Part shown: one piece after another, positions 45,511 through 53,297 of the stretch
How positions within the stretch are numbered: the first letter of the stretch is position 1
How the letters are laid out: the number at the start of each line of letters is the position of its first letter
Source: Bacillota bacterium
GTDB taxonomy: Bacteria; Bacillota; Clostridia; Christensenellales; Borkfalkiaceae
Assembly: GCA_019423125.1 (NCBI GenBank)
Contig: JAHZBZ010000001.1
Location: forward strand, 385,986 to 449,985
Length of the DNA: 64,000 nucleotides
Reading direction: 5' to 3'
The notes under the pieces: generated by a model
Database searches by the model: none
What the model was told of the DNA's origin: nothing
What the model saw: the letters and a program-made list of their open reading frames with translations, nothing else
Program-made: the position numbers and the translations under genes

Positions 45511-45891
45511 ATGGAAAGCGAAGGCCGCAAGGCGGTTATCGAGATCGCAAAGGGGGTATGCGCCGCATCGCTGTTCACGCTCGCGGCGGTATTGCTGTTC
45601 GCGCTCGTGATCAAGCTGTTTTCTCTGGGCGGGGAGGTGATCTCGCCCGTCAACCAGGTCATCCGCCATGCCTGTGTGTTTGCGGGCTGTTTTCTCTGTC
45701 TGCGCCCGCGCAGGGCGGCGTTCAAGGGCGCGGGTTGCGGCGCGCTCACCGCTCTCGTCACCTGGATCCTGTTTTCCGCGATCGCGGGCGAATTTTCCTT
45801 CGGGCTCGGACTTCTGCTCGACGTTCTGTTCGGCGCCGTCGCGGGCGCGCTGAGCGGCGTGATCGTCACCGTCGCGCGCGGCAGGAGCTGA
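45511..45891 (+). CDS. TIGR04086-family membrane protein
   Basis: A 126-residue integral membrane protein with about four helices (residues about 15-37, 48-64, 72-91, 94-122) of the TIGR04086/YrzE type, typically found between yajC and the SCIFF genes in Clostridia. Function is unknown. The ATG at 45511 has CGGAGG nine bases upstream; an in-frame ATG at 45493 would lie inside the hairpin. The conserved position suggests a link with Sec export or the SCIFF peptide, but this is inference. Confidence 0.78.
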   Translation: MESEGRKAVIEIAKGVCAASLFTLAAVLLFALVIKLFSLGGEVISPVNQVIRHACVFAGCFLCLRPRRAAFKGAGCGALTALVTWILFSAIAGEFSFGLGLLLDVLFGAVAGALSGVIVTVARGRS

Positions 45892-45917
45892 TTTGCGCTC
45901 TTTCTTTCAAAAAATGC

Positions 45918-45946
45918 TTGCAATTTTCGGCGGGGTATATTATAAT
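45918..45946 (+). promoter_or_regulatory. Strong sigma-A promoter of scfA
   Basis: TTGCAA (45918-45923), 17 bases, perfect TATAAT (45941-45946). Confidence 0.8.
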
Positions 45947-45975
45947 GATAAAAAAGCGACAAAGGAGACTCGACT

Positions 45976-46137
45976 ATGAATAAGATCAAAACGGTCGCCC
46001 GCCCCGCGCAGAAAAAGGTCACGGGCTGCGGCGAATGCAGAAGCACCTGCCAGTCTGCGTGCAAGACCAGCTGCACGGTCGGCAACCAGTCCTGCGAGAG
46101 GATGGGAAGGGAAAACGACCCCGAAAAGAATAACTGA
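45976..46137 (+). CDS. scfA: SCIFF peptide precursor (six-cysteine ranthipeptide)
   Basis: A 53-residue ribosomal peptide precursor. Six cysteines at positions 18, 21, 25, 29, 33 and 40 follow the family pattern GCGEC-x3-C-x3-C-x3-CTVGNQSC. This matches the six-cysteines-in-forty-five-residues family that is almost universal in Clostridia. The leader (about residues 1-16) is basic. The C-terminal tail past the last Cys is 13 residues (ERMGREND and on), longer than the few residues usual in the family. AAAGGAG precedes the ATG. The known maturation is thioether crosslinking by the downstream radical SAM enzyme; the role of the product is unknown. Confidence 0.95.
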   Translation: MNKIKTVARPAQKKVTGCGECRSTCQSACKTSCTVGNQSCERMGRENDPEKNN

Positions 46138-46146
46138 ATCAAACTT

Positions 46147-46178
46147 TTTTAAGGGGCAGTCGTCACTGCTCCTTAAAA
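46147..46178 (+). terminator. Hairpin between scfA and scfB
   Basis: TTTTAAGGGGCAGT-cgtc-ACTGCTCCTTAAAA with one G-T pair. A partial terminator here would give much more peptide mRNA than maturase mRNA. Confidence 0.7.
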
Positions 46179-46217
46179 TTTGCCAAAAAGCGCCCGAGCG
46201 CGGGCGCAGGGAGTTCC

Positions 46218-47549
46218 ATGGTACACGTTTTTAACTACAAAGAACATTATTACATATTCGACACGGGCAGTTCTTCGCTGCACGAATGCGACGAAAAGGC
46301 GGCGCTTCTTCTGCGCGAGCGCCTCGGCGAGGCGGTGGACACCTCCTCGGTGACGGACGCCGAGCGCAGGGAATACGAGGCGGACTTTGCCGAACTCGAG
46401 CGCGCGGGGCTTCTCTTTGCGGAGGAGGTCAAGGCCGCGCCCGTCAAATCGGACGAGGTCAAGGCGCTCTGCCTGCACATCTGTCACGACTGCAACCTCC
46501 GCTGCCGCTATTGTTTTGCGGACGAGGGCGCCTACCACTCTCGTCGCGAGTTCATGAGCCTGGAAACGGCAAAGCGCGCCATCGATTTTCTCATCGAAAA
46601 TTCGGGCGGCCGCAAAGTGCTCGAGACCGACTTTTTCGGCGGCGAGCCGCTGATGAACTTTGACGTCGTCAAAGAGACGGTGTATTACGCCAAGGAACAG
46701 GCGAAAAAGCGTGGCAAAAAATTTCTGTTCACGCTGACCACGAACGGGCTTTTGCTCAAAGACGACGTCGTCGACTTTCTCAACGCGGAGATGGAGAACG
46801 TCGTGCTCAGTCTGGACGGCCGCAAAGAAGTGCACGACGCCGTCCGCAAGACGGCGAACGGAAAGGGCAGCTTCGACCTCGTCATCGAAAACATCAAAAA
46901 ATTTGTCGCGGTGCGCGGGGATAGGCATTATTACGTCCGCGGCACCTTCACGGCGAAGAACCTCGATTTTTCAAAGGACGTGCTCTTCCTCGCGGACAAC
47001 GGCTTCGACTCGCTCTCGCTCGAACCCGTCGTCACCGACATCCCCGACCTCGCGATCACGAAAGAGCATCTCTCCGCGATCTGCGCGGAGTACGACAAGC
47101 TCTGCGACCGCTATCTCGAGCGCGAGGCAAAGGGCAAGGGCTTCAACTTCTTCCACTTCAACGTGGACCTCGAGGGCGGGCCCTGCCTCTCCAAGCGTGT
47201 CAGCGCGTGCGGAGCGGGCAACGAGTACTTCTCCGTTCTGCCCAACGGCGACATCTATCCCTGCCACCAGTTCGCGGGAGACAGGGATTTCCGCATGGGC
47301 AGCGTGTTCACGGGCGAGATCGACGCGGACATCCGTGCAAAGTTCAAGAACTCCTGTCTGTTCACCCGCAAGAAGTGCGGCGACTGCTTTGCGAAGTTCA
47401 TCTGCAGCGGCGGGTGCAGTGCGAACAACTACCATTTCAACGGCGACATCGACGAGCCGTACGAGATCACCTGCACGATGATGAAAAAGCGCATCGAGGA
47501 CGCGATGCACATCCTCGCGGAGCGCAAGCGCCGCAAGGGGGAACTGTGA
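46218..47549 (+). CDS. scfB: SCIFF radical SAM maturase
   Basis: A 443-residue radical SAM/SPASM enzyme that forms thioether bonds in the SCIFF peptide. An N-terminal peptide-recognition-like segment (about residues 1-90) precedes the radical SAM core with CHDCNLRCRYC holding the SAM-cluster cysteines (about 97-107). It also has FFGGEPLMNFD and TNGLLL, and a Cys-rich SPASM region (SACGAGNEYFSVLPNGDIYPCHQF, C-LFTRKKCGDCFAKFICSGGC) that binds two auxiliary [4Fe-4S] clusters. It is 80 bases downstream of scfA, after an intervening hairpin, and overlaps the next gene (GTGA). Confidence 0.95.
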   Translation: MVHVFNYKEHYYIFDTGSSSLHECDEKAALLLRERLGEAVDTSSVTDAERREYEADFAELERAGLLFAEEVKAAPVKSDEVKALCLHICHDCNLRCRYCFADEGAYHSRREFMSLETAKRAIDFLIENSGGRKVLETDFFGGEPLMNFDVVKETVYYAKEQAKKRGKKFLFTLTTNGLLLKDDVVDFLNAEMENVVLSLDGRKEVHDAVRKTANGKGSFDLVIENIKKFVAVRGDRHYYVRGTFTAKNLDFSKDVLFLADNGFDSLSLEPVVTDIPDLAITKEHLSAICAEYDKLCDRYLEREAKGKGFNFFHFNVDLEGGPCLSKRVSACGAGNEYFSVLPNGDIYPCHQFAGDRDFRMGSVFTGEIDADIRAKFKNSCLFTRKKCGDCFAKFICSGGCSANNYHFNGDIDEPYEITCTMMKKRIEDAMHILAERKRRKGEL

Positions 47550-48049
47550 ACCTGCTCGGCGACAAACCGGTGCGCGGCGCGGGCAGTTTCGTGCACGAGC
47601 GCGCGTGGATCTCGGGCGAAGTGACGCTGGGCGAGGATGCGAACGTCTGGTGCGGCGCCTGCATCCGCGGCGACTTTGCGCCCGTGTTCATCGGCAGGGG
47701 CACAAACATCCAGGACAATGCGACCGTCCACGTCGGCAGGGGTGTTCCCGCGGTGATCGGTGATGGCGTGACGGTGGGGCACAACGCGGTCGTGCACGGC
47801 TGCACGGTGGGCAACAACGTGCTGGTCGGGATGGGTTCGGTCATCCTCGACGGAGCGGTGATCGGAGACGACTGCATCGTCGGCGCGGGCACGCTGATCC
47901 CGCAGAACAAGCGCATCCCCGCGGGCAGCCTTGTGTTCGGAAATCCCTTCCGCATCGTGCGCGCGCTCAGCGAAGAGGAGAAGGAGGGCATCCGCGCGAA
48001 TGCGCGCGACTACGTCCTGCTGGCGCGCCAAACGCAGAAAAAAGAATAG
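47546..48049 (+). CDS. Gamma carbonic anhydrase-like hexapeptide-repeat protein
   Basis: A 167-residue left-handed beta-helix protein of the YrdA/CaiE/PaaY type. Hexapeptide repeats (ANVWCGACIRGDFAPV, IGRGTNIQDNATVHVG, VGHNAVVHGCTVGNNVLVGMGS) include two His typical of the zinc site of gamma-class carbonic anhydrases, and a C-terminal helix follows. It starts with GTG at 47546 overlapping the scfB stop, so it is coupled to the maturase. Activity in this subfamily is often undetectable; call it carbonic anhydrase-like. Confidence 0.87.
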   Translation: MNLLGDKPVRGAGSFVHERAWISGEVTLGEDANVWCGACIRGDFAPVFIGRGTNIQDNATVHVGRGVPAVIGDGVTVGHNAVVHGCTVGNNVLVGMGSVILDGAVIGDDCIVGAGTLIPQNKRIPAGSLVFGNPFRIVRALSEEEKEGIRANARDYVLLARQTQKKE

Positions 48050-48074
48050 AACGGACAAAAAATTGTCCCATCCG

Positions 48075-48102
48075 CCCGCCGCGCGCATTCGCGCGCGGCG
48101 GG
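48075..48102. terminator. GC-rich 12-bp hairpin after the scf operon
   Basis: CCCGCCGCGCGC-attc-GCGCGCGGCGGG, without a T-run; the first of two hairpins in tandem. Confidence 0.7.
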
Positions 48103-48136
48103 GCATCCCCTTCTGCGGAAGGGGATGCCTGTTTTT
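48103..48136 (+). terminator. Rho-independent terminator of the scf operon
   Basis: GCATCCCCTTC-tgcg-GAAGGGGATGC, perfect 11-bp stem, followed by CTGTTTTTT. Confidence 0.9.
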
Positions 48137-48178
48137 TATGATAATCGGGTAAAATTTGCAAAAACAAATCATTTACAC

Positions 48179-48207
48179 TTGACTAAAAGAGAGAACTTTA
48201 TTATAAT
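48179..48207 (+). promoter_or_regulatory. Strong sigma-A promoter of secDF
   Basis: TTGACT (48179-48184), 17 bases, perfect TATAAT (48202-48207). The leader is about 100 bases. Confidence 0.8.
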
Positions 48208-48312
48208 AAATGAGTATATTTCCGTTTTTCCGCAGGAAGGACGGCGTGATATTATTTGCCGCGGCAAGCACCGCGGCGCGCATTTCAAACAATTCAGTTG
48301 CAGGAGGAAGCA

Positions 48313-49806
48313 ATGGGCAAGAAGAAGTCGGTGGTACTGATCGTCCTCGTGACGATTTTGATCGCAGCGCTCGCATTCATCAGCGTAGCCACGTTCGCGA
48401 TCCCGTCCACCGTAAATATTTTTAATTCGCTTCTCAACACCGTGGAGCTCGGCACCGACCTGGGCGGCGGCTATTACACCGTCTACTACCCCGAGGGCGT
48501 CATCACGCAGGACGAGTATCAGCTCATCGAGTCGCAGTACAAGCAGGCACAGGAGGAGGGCAACGCGTCCGACTATGTGAACCCTGAGGACTACACGAAG
48601 CACAAGGGCATCTATCTCTCCAACGACGTCATCGACGCGCAGGGGAATGTGGACGAGACCTTTGCCGCCGAGTTCGAAAAGGCGTACAATGCGCTCTCTT
48701 ACCGCTTCGAGCACAAGAATCTTTCGGGCTATTCCGTCAAGCTCCAGGACGATTACACCGTTCTCGTGCAGGTCCCTTATACCGACGAGAGCGTGGACGA
48801 TCTCTTCACGATGTGTTCTTACCGGGGCACCCTCCTGTTCACCGACGATGAAGGCAACGACATGTACGGTGAACCCGAATACATCTCCAAGGCGAGCGTG
48901 ATCTCGGCAGGGGATGCGGGCTATGCCGTCGAAGTGCGCTTCACCGAAGCGGGCGCGGAGGAGTTCTACAGCCTCACTTCCGCCATCTTCGATACGGCGA
49001 ACGCCGATCAGGAGGAATCCTCTTCGGGCTCGCTCACGACCGCCAACAACGGCACGCTCTACATCAAGCTGGGCGACGAGACGCTCATGCAGGCGGAAGT
49101 GGAGAGTGCAATGACGCAGAGCGCCATCTACATCAGCGGCTCCTTCTCCACGCGCGGCAGTGCGGAGACGGTCGCGAGCATCATCAATTCTTCTCTGCAT
49201 GAGGACATGCTGTTCGACATCGAGCTCAGCGCCCCGCAGATCTACACGTTTGAACCCACGATGGGCGAGAACGTCGCGCTCATCGCGGCGATCGTCATCG
49301 GCGTCCTCGCGCTTGCGATGATCGTCTATTCGCTCATCCGCTACAAGGGCATGGGACTTGCGCACGTCTACGGATTTTTGACCTTTGCGCTCCTTTACAT
49401 CGCGGCGCTCGCGCTGGTCGACCTGGTCAGCCTGAATGCGGTAGGCCTTCTTGCGGCGGTCTTCTGTGCGGCGATGTGCGTCGGGCTCAACTTCTATGCG
49501 TTCGGCAACATCCGCAGGGAGTTCTACGACGGAAAGACGCTTACCATGTCCATCCGCAACGGCTACAACAAGAGCCTGGCGCTCACCATCGAGGTCCACG
49601 CCGTGCTTCTTCTCGCCGCGATCGCGATGTACTTCATCGCCACGGGCACCGTCCACTTCATGGCAATGGTCCTGATCATCGGCACCGTTCTGTCGGCTGC
49701 GGTCACGCTGGGCATTACCCGTTTCTATCTCTATATGTTCCTGGCACAGCCCAAGAACAAAATCGCATTCTGCAATCTGAAGGGGGTACAGACGGAAAAT
49801 GAGTAA
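48313..49806 (+). CDS. secD: Protein translocase subunit SecD, divergent
   Basis: Proton-driven export factor working after SecA. The 497-residue protein has an N-terminal helix (about residues 6-28), the LGTDLGGGYY motif (family LGLDLxGG) opening a large P1 periplasmic domain, then five C-terminal membrane helices. The TM4 signature, usually GMAVDANVLIFERIREE, reads AMCVGLNFYAFGNIRRE: the Asp needed for proton coupling in E. coli SecD (D519) is Gly. The later D-x-N-x-TT motif is also gone (TIEVHAVLL). The start at 48313 follows AGGAGGAAG. It overlaps secF by eight bases. Confidence 0.85.
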   Translation: MGKKKSVVLIVLVTILIAALAFISVATFAIPSTVNIFNSLLNTVELGTDLGGGYYTVYYPEGVITQDEYQLIESQYKQAQEEGNASDYVNPEDYTKHKGIYLSNDVIDAQGNVDETFAAEFEKAYNALSYRFEHKNLSGYSVKLQDDYTVLVQVPYTDESVDDLFTMCSYRGTLLFTDDEGNDMYGEPEYISKASVISAGDAGYAVEVRFTEAGAEEFYSLTSAIFDTANADQEESSSGSLTTANNGTLYIKLGDETLMQAEVESAMTQSAIYISGSFSTRGSAETVASIINSSLHEDMLFDIELSAPQIYTFEPTMGENVALIAAIVIGVLALAMIVYSLIRYKGMGLAHVYGFLTFALLYIAALALVDLVSLNAVGLLAAVFCAAMCVGLNFYAFGNIRREFYDGKTLTMSIRNGYNKSLALTIEVHAVLLLAAIAMYFIATGTVHFMAMVLIIGTVLSAAVTLGITRFYLYMFLAQPKNKIAFCNLKGVQTENE

Positions 49807-50833
49807 GCTCCTCTCCAAAAGCAATCTGATCGCATGCCTCGTCGTCAGCCTCGTGCTCATCGCGGCGGGCGCGGTCCTGTTCGGTGTGTTCGGCTTCAGC
49901 GTCGATTCCACCATGAAAGACTACACCGTCATCGAGGTCTCCGACACCGGTTACATGTCCCTCAATGACGAATTCCGCGCAGAGCTCACCGAGTTCTGCC
50001 GCGGCGAGATCGAAGACGCGGGTTACACCGTCGTCAGCGAGAAATACAGCGAATCCACCTCTGCGGGCGGCATCCTCACTTTTGAGATCGATGCGACCGC
50101 GGAAAAGGCAGGGGAGCTCGCCGATCAGCTCAAAGCCTCGATCGACGCCTCTTCCATCGAGGGGCTTGACCGTGCATACGTCGCGGTCGCGGGCCACGAG
50201 ATCGTCAACCAGCCTGCCTATGAGTACATCTGGCGCACCGCGATCGGCGCAGCCGTCCTGCTCGTTCTGGTGTTCATCTGTGCGGCGATCCGCTACGGCG
50301 TCGGCTCGGGCGTGACCTCTCTTCTCGCGGGCATCCACGATCTCGCGCTCACTCTTGCGCTCGTCGCGCTCTTCCGCATCCCTTCGGGGGTCGGTCTGAT
50401 CGGCGTCGCATTCCTTGCGATGCTCCTGTCCGCGCTGTTCAACATGCTCGTGACGGGCAACGTCCGCCGCGATCTGCGCAACGAGTTCTTTGTCGCGAAA
50501 TATCCCGACCTGCGCGGGGCGATCGCGGCCTCGGTCGCGAATTGCCGCAAGACGGTCATCTCGATTGCCGCAATGGTCGCCGCGGTCATCGTCGTTCTCG
50601 GCGTCGTCGGCGTGTTCATCGCGACCGACCTGCTCTTCTTCATGCTTTCGGCGCTCATCGCCGTCGCGGTCACGAGCTATACCGCTCTTCTGTTCGCGCC
50701 TTCCTTCTATGCGGGCATCCGCATGAAATGGGACGCGCGCCGCGCGGAGAGATCCAAATACAACTACGAGCAGGAAAAGAAGAGAGAGAAAGAGCGCAAA
50801 CAGGCAGAGAACGCACCTGCCGAAAACGCTTGA
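49799..50833 (+). CDS. secF: Protein translocase subunit SecF, divergent
   Basis: Partner of SecD, 344 residues: one N-terminal helix (about residues 10-30), a short periplasmic domain, then five helices and a charged C-terminal tail rich in Lys, Glu and Arg. GIHDLALTLALVALF and the preceding RYGVGSGVTSLLAG mark the SecF core. The TM4 motif, normally YSVNDTVVVFDRIREN, reads LSALFNMLVTGNVRRD, so the conserved ND pair and its Asp are replaced. As in SecD, the proton-relay acid is missing. A terminator follows within 20 bases. Confidence 0.83.
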   Translation: MSKLLSKSNLIACLVVSLVLIAAGAVLFGVFGFSVDSTMKDYTVIEVSDTGYMSLNDEFRAELTEFCRGEIEDAGYTVVSEKYSESTSAGGILTFEIDATAEKAGELADQLKASIDASSIEGLDRAYVAVAGHEIVNQPAYEYIWRTAIGAAVLLVLVFICAAIRYGVGSGVTSLLAGIHDLALTLALVALFRIPSGVGLIGVAFLAMLLSALFNMLVTGNVRRDLRNEFFVAKYPDLRGAIAASVANCRKTVISIAAMVAAVIVVLGVVGVFIATDLLFFMLSALIAVAVTSYTALLFAPSFYAGIRMKWDARRAERSKYNYEQEKKREKERKQAENAPAENA

Positions 50834-50848
50834 TCTTATACGGAACGG

Positions 50849-50880
50849 AAAGGCGGGGGTCACTTCTCCCGCCTTTGTTT
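50849..50880 (+). terminator. Rho-independent terminator of secDF
   Basis: AAAGGCGGG, an 11-base loop of which part can pair, CCCGCCTTT, then GTTT. Confidence 0.75.
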
Positions 50881-50978
50881 ATGGTTCGCATTTTTTTGAG
50901 CCGTACTTTTTTTGCCCCTGTTCGGGCGGGTGCGGCGCGTACGGCGCGGCGTCTTCGGCGCGCGCAGCGAGGTGAGGT

Positions 50979-53297
50979 ATGAAAAAGATCACATCCGAAT
51001 ACAGCTTTACCCCCGCGCAGCGCGAAGCGGTAGATTCGCTTGCCGCCGCGTGCGGCCTGCACAGGCTTACCGCGTCCATCCTCTTTTCGCGCGGCATCGA
51101 CACGCCCGAAAAGGCGGACCGTTTTCTGCACCCTTCGCGCAGGCATTTTCTCTCGCCCTTTCTCATGCGCGGGATGCGTGAACTCGTCGACGCACTCGCG
51201 GACATCCGCGCGCAGGGCGGCACGGTAGGGGTGTTCGGCGACTACGACGCGGACGGCATCGGCGCCGCGTCCATCCTCTGCAACGCGCTCCGCCGCTACG
51301 GCATCGCCGACGTCGTCGTGCACGTCCCCGAACGCAGCGAGGGGTACGGGATGAGCGTCGAAGCGCTGCGCGAGATGATCGACGAACACGCGCCCTCGCT
51401 CATCGTCACCGTCGACTGCGGCGTCAGCAACCGCGAAGAGGTTGAGTACATCAAGTCGCGCGGTGTCCGCGTGATCGTCACCGATCACCACGAACTGCCC
51501 GACACGCTTCCCGACTGCGTGGTCATCAACCCGAAACTTGCGGACGAATACCCTTACGACAACCTCTGCGGCGCGGGCGTCGCGTTCAAGATCGCGTGCG
51601 CCCTTCTCGGCGAGAAGGCGTACGACCTTCTCGACCTCGCCGCCGTCTCGACGGTCGCCGATTCGGTGCCTCTCGTCGGCGAGAACCGCGACATCGTCAG
51701 CGAGGGTCTGCGCCTGATCAACCGCCGTCCGCGCGAGGCGTTCCGCCAGCTTCTGGCGGGCAAGAAGGACGAGGCGACGGCGCAGTCTCTCGCCTTCACC
51801 ATCGCGCCGCGCATCAACGCCGCGGGCAGGATGGGGGACGCGAACTGCGCGCTCCGCCTGTTCACGTCGCAGGACAAAGCGGAGATCTACGATCTCGCCG
51901 CCCGCCTCAATTCGTACAATCTGGAGCGCCAGCAGGTCTGCGACGAGGTCTATCGCTCGGCAAAGGCGAAGATCGCGCGCGAAGGCGCTTTCGGCAACAT
52001 CATCATGCTCTATGACGAGAGCTGGAGCACGGGGCTCGTCGGCATCGTCGCGGCGCGCATCGCGGAGGAATTCAACCGCCCCGCGATCCTGTTCGTCAAG
52101 CGCGGCGACGTGCTCAAGGGCAGCGCGCGCACCATCGAAAACGTCAACATCTACGAGGCGCTCAAGGCGTGCTCGCAGTACATCGCCGAATTCGGCGGCC
52201 ACGCGCAGGCGGCGGGCGTCAACGTCCGCGAGGAGGATTTCGCGGCTTTGCGCGACGCGCTGGACGATTACCTCGCCTCCGCTTATGTGCGCGAGGATTT
52301 CCTCCCCTCGCTGAGTGTCTGCGATGCGGAAGGGGAGCGCTTCGACCTCGCGCTCGCAAAGGAGCTGGAACTTCTCGAGCCTTGCGGCGTCGGCAACAAA
52401 AAGCCTCTCTTTGCGCTCGAGCTGGCGTCTGTGCCCGCGCGCAGGCTCAAAGACGGCTCTCCGCACATCTCCCTGCGCACGGACACGGCGGAGCTCGTGT
52501 GGTTCGGCGGGGAAAAGGCGCTGCCTCTTCTCGCTTCCGATATTCCGAAGCGGGTGGTTTTTGAATGCGGCATCTCCCGTTTCCGCGGCGAAGAGAGCGT
52601 GCGCGGCATTGTGCGCGACATGGTCTGCGAGGGCGTTTCGGGGGAAAAGACGGCGCTTTACGTCTTCCGCAACAACCTTCTCCGCCTTCTCTCGCCCCGT
52701 CCCGCCGTCTCGGTCATCCGTGCGGGCGCCGCGGAAGTGTGCGAGAGCGTGCGCATGGCGCGCGCGGCGTGCGATTACGGCCTGCTTCTTTTGTGCAGCG
52801 AGCGCGTGCCTGCGGAGTTCTCGGAATGTGTGCGCGGGCTGGACACCGAATTTTTCCGCCTCGGTTCCTCCAACGTCGGAAATGCGCTCCTTGTCTCGCC
52901 CGCGGCGGACGCCGACTTTTCCATGTACCGCGACATCGTCTGGCTGGATTCTCCCGCCGATCTGAACGTCGCCTCCTTCGACGGAAAAAAAGTTCTTGTC
53001 AATCGCGAGATTTGCGGTTATAATAGTATTGCGGGGCTGGAGACCTCGCGCGAGTTCCTCGGCGAACTGTACCGCTGTCTGCGCAGCGGACTGCGCGGCG
53101 AGGACAGCGTCGCGGCGGCTCTGGGCGCGGACCTGCCCTGTTCGCACGAACAGGCGGTGTTCGCGATCGAGGTGTTCCTCGAGCTCGGGTTTGCCCGCTT
53201 CGAAGGGGGCAGGCTCGTCTTCCCCGCGCGAAAAAAGACGGAGCTCGGCCGTTCGGCGATCTACCGCGCGGTCTGCGCTTTGAAGGAAAGAGCATGA
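50979..53297 (+). CDS. recJ: Single-stranded-DNA-specific exonuclease RecJ
   Basis: A 5'-3' ssDNA exonuclease in recombination and repair. The 772-residue protein has the DHH-family motifs GVFGDYDADGIGAAS (about residues 84-98), VDCGVSNREE, the name-giving TDHHELPD, and INPKL. The DHHA1 region (SWSTGLVGIVAARI, FGGHAQAAG) and an OB domain follow, then a C-terminal extension typical of Firmicutes RecJ. An AGGTATG context gives the start. The stop overlaps rel by four bases, ATGA. Confidence 0.95.
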   Translation: MKKITSEYSFTPAQREAVDSLAAACGLHRLTASILFSRGIDTPEKADRFLHPSRRHFLSPFLMRGMRELVDALADIRAQGGTVGVFGDYDADGIGAASILCNALRRYGIADVVVHVPERSEGYGMSVEALREMIDEHAPSLIVTVDCGVSNREEVEYIKSRGVRVIVTDHHELPDTLPDCVVINPKLADEYPYDNLCGAGVAFKIACALLGEKAYDLLDLAAVSTVADSVPLVGENRDIVSEGLRLINRRPREAFRQLLAGKKDEATAQSLAFTIAPRINAAGRMGDANCALRLFTSQDKAEIYDLAARLNSYNLERQQVCDEVYRSAKAKIAREGAFGNIIMLYDESWSTGLVGIVAARIAEEFNRPAILFVKRGDVLKGSARTIENVNIYEALKACSQYIAEFGGHAQAAGVNVREEDFAALRDALDDYLASAYVREDFLPSLSVCDAEGERFDLALAKELELLEPCGVGNKKPLFALELASVPARRLKDGSPHISLRTDTAELVWFGGEKALPLLASDIPKRVVFECGISRFRGEESVRGIVRDMVCEGVSGEKTALYVFRNNLLRLLSPRPAVSVIRAGAAEVCESVRMARAACDYGLLLLCSERVPAEFSECVRGLDTEFFRLGSSNVGNALLVSPAADADFSMYRDIVWLDSPADLNVASFDGKKVLVNREICGYNSIAGLETSREFLGELYRCLRSGLRGEDSVAAALGADLPCSHEQAVFAIEVFLELGFARFEGGRLVFPARKKTELGRSAIYRAVCALKERA

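Noticed and set aside
50670..53147. An 825-codon minus-strand frame opposite recJ
   Set aside because: Shadow frame; RecJ motifs on the plus strand are unambiguous.
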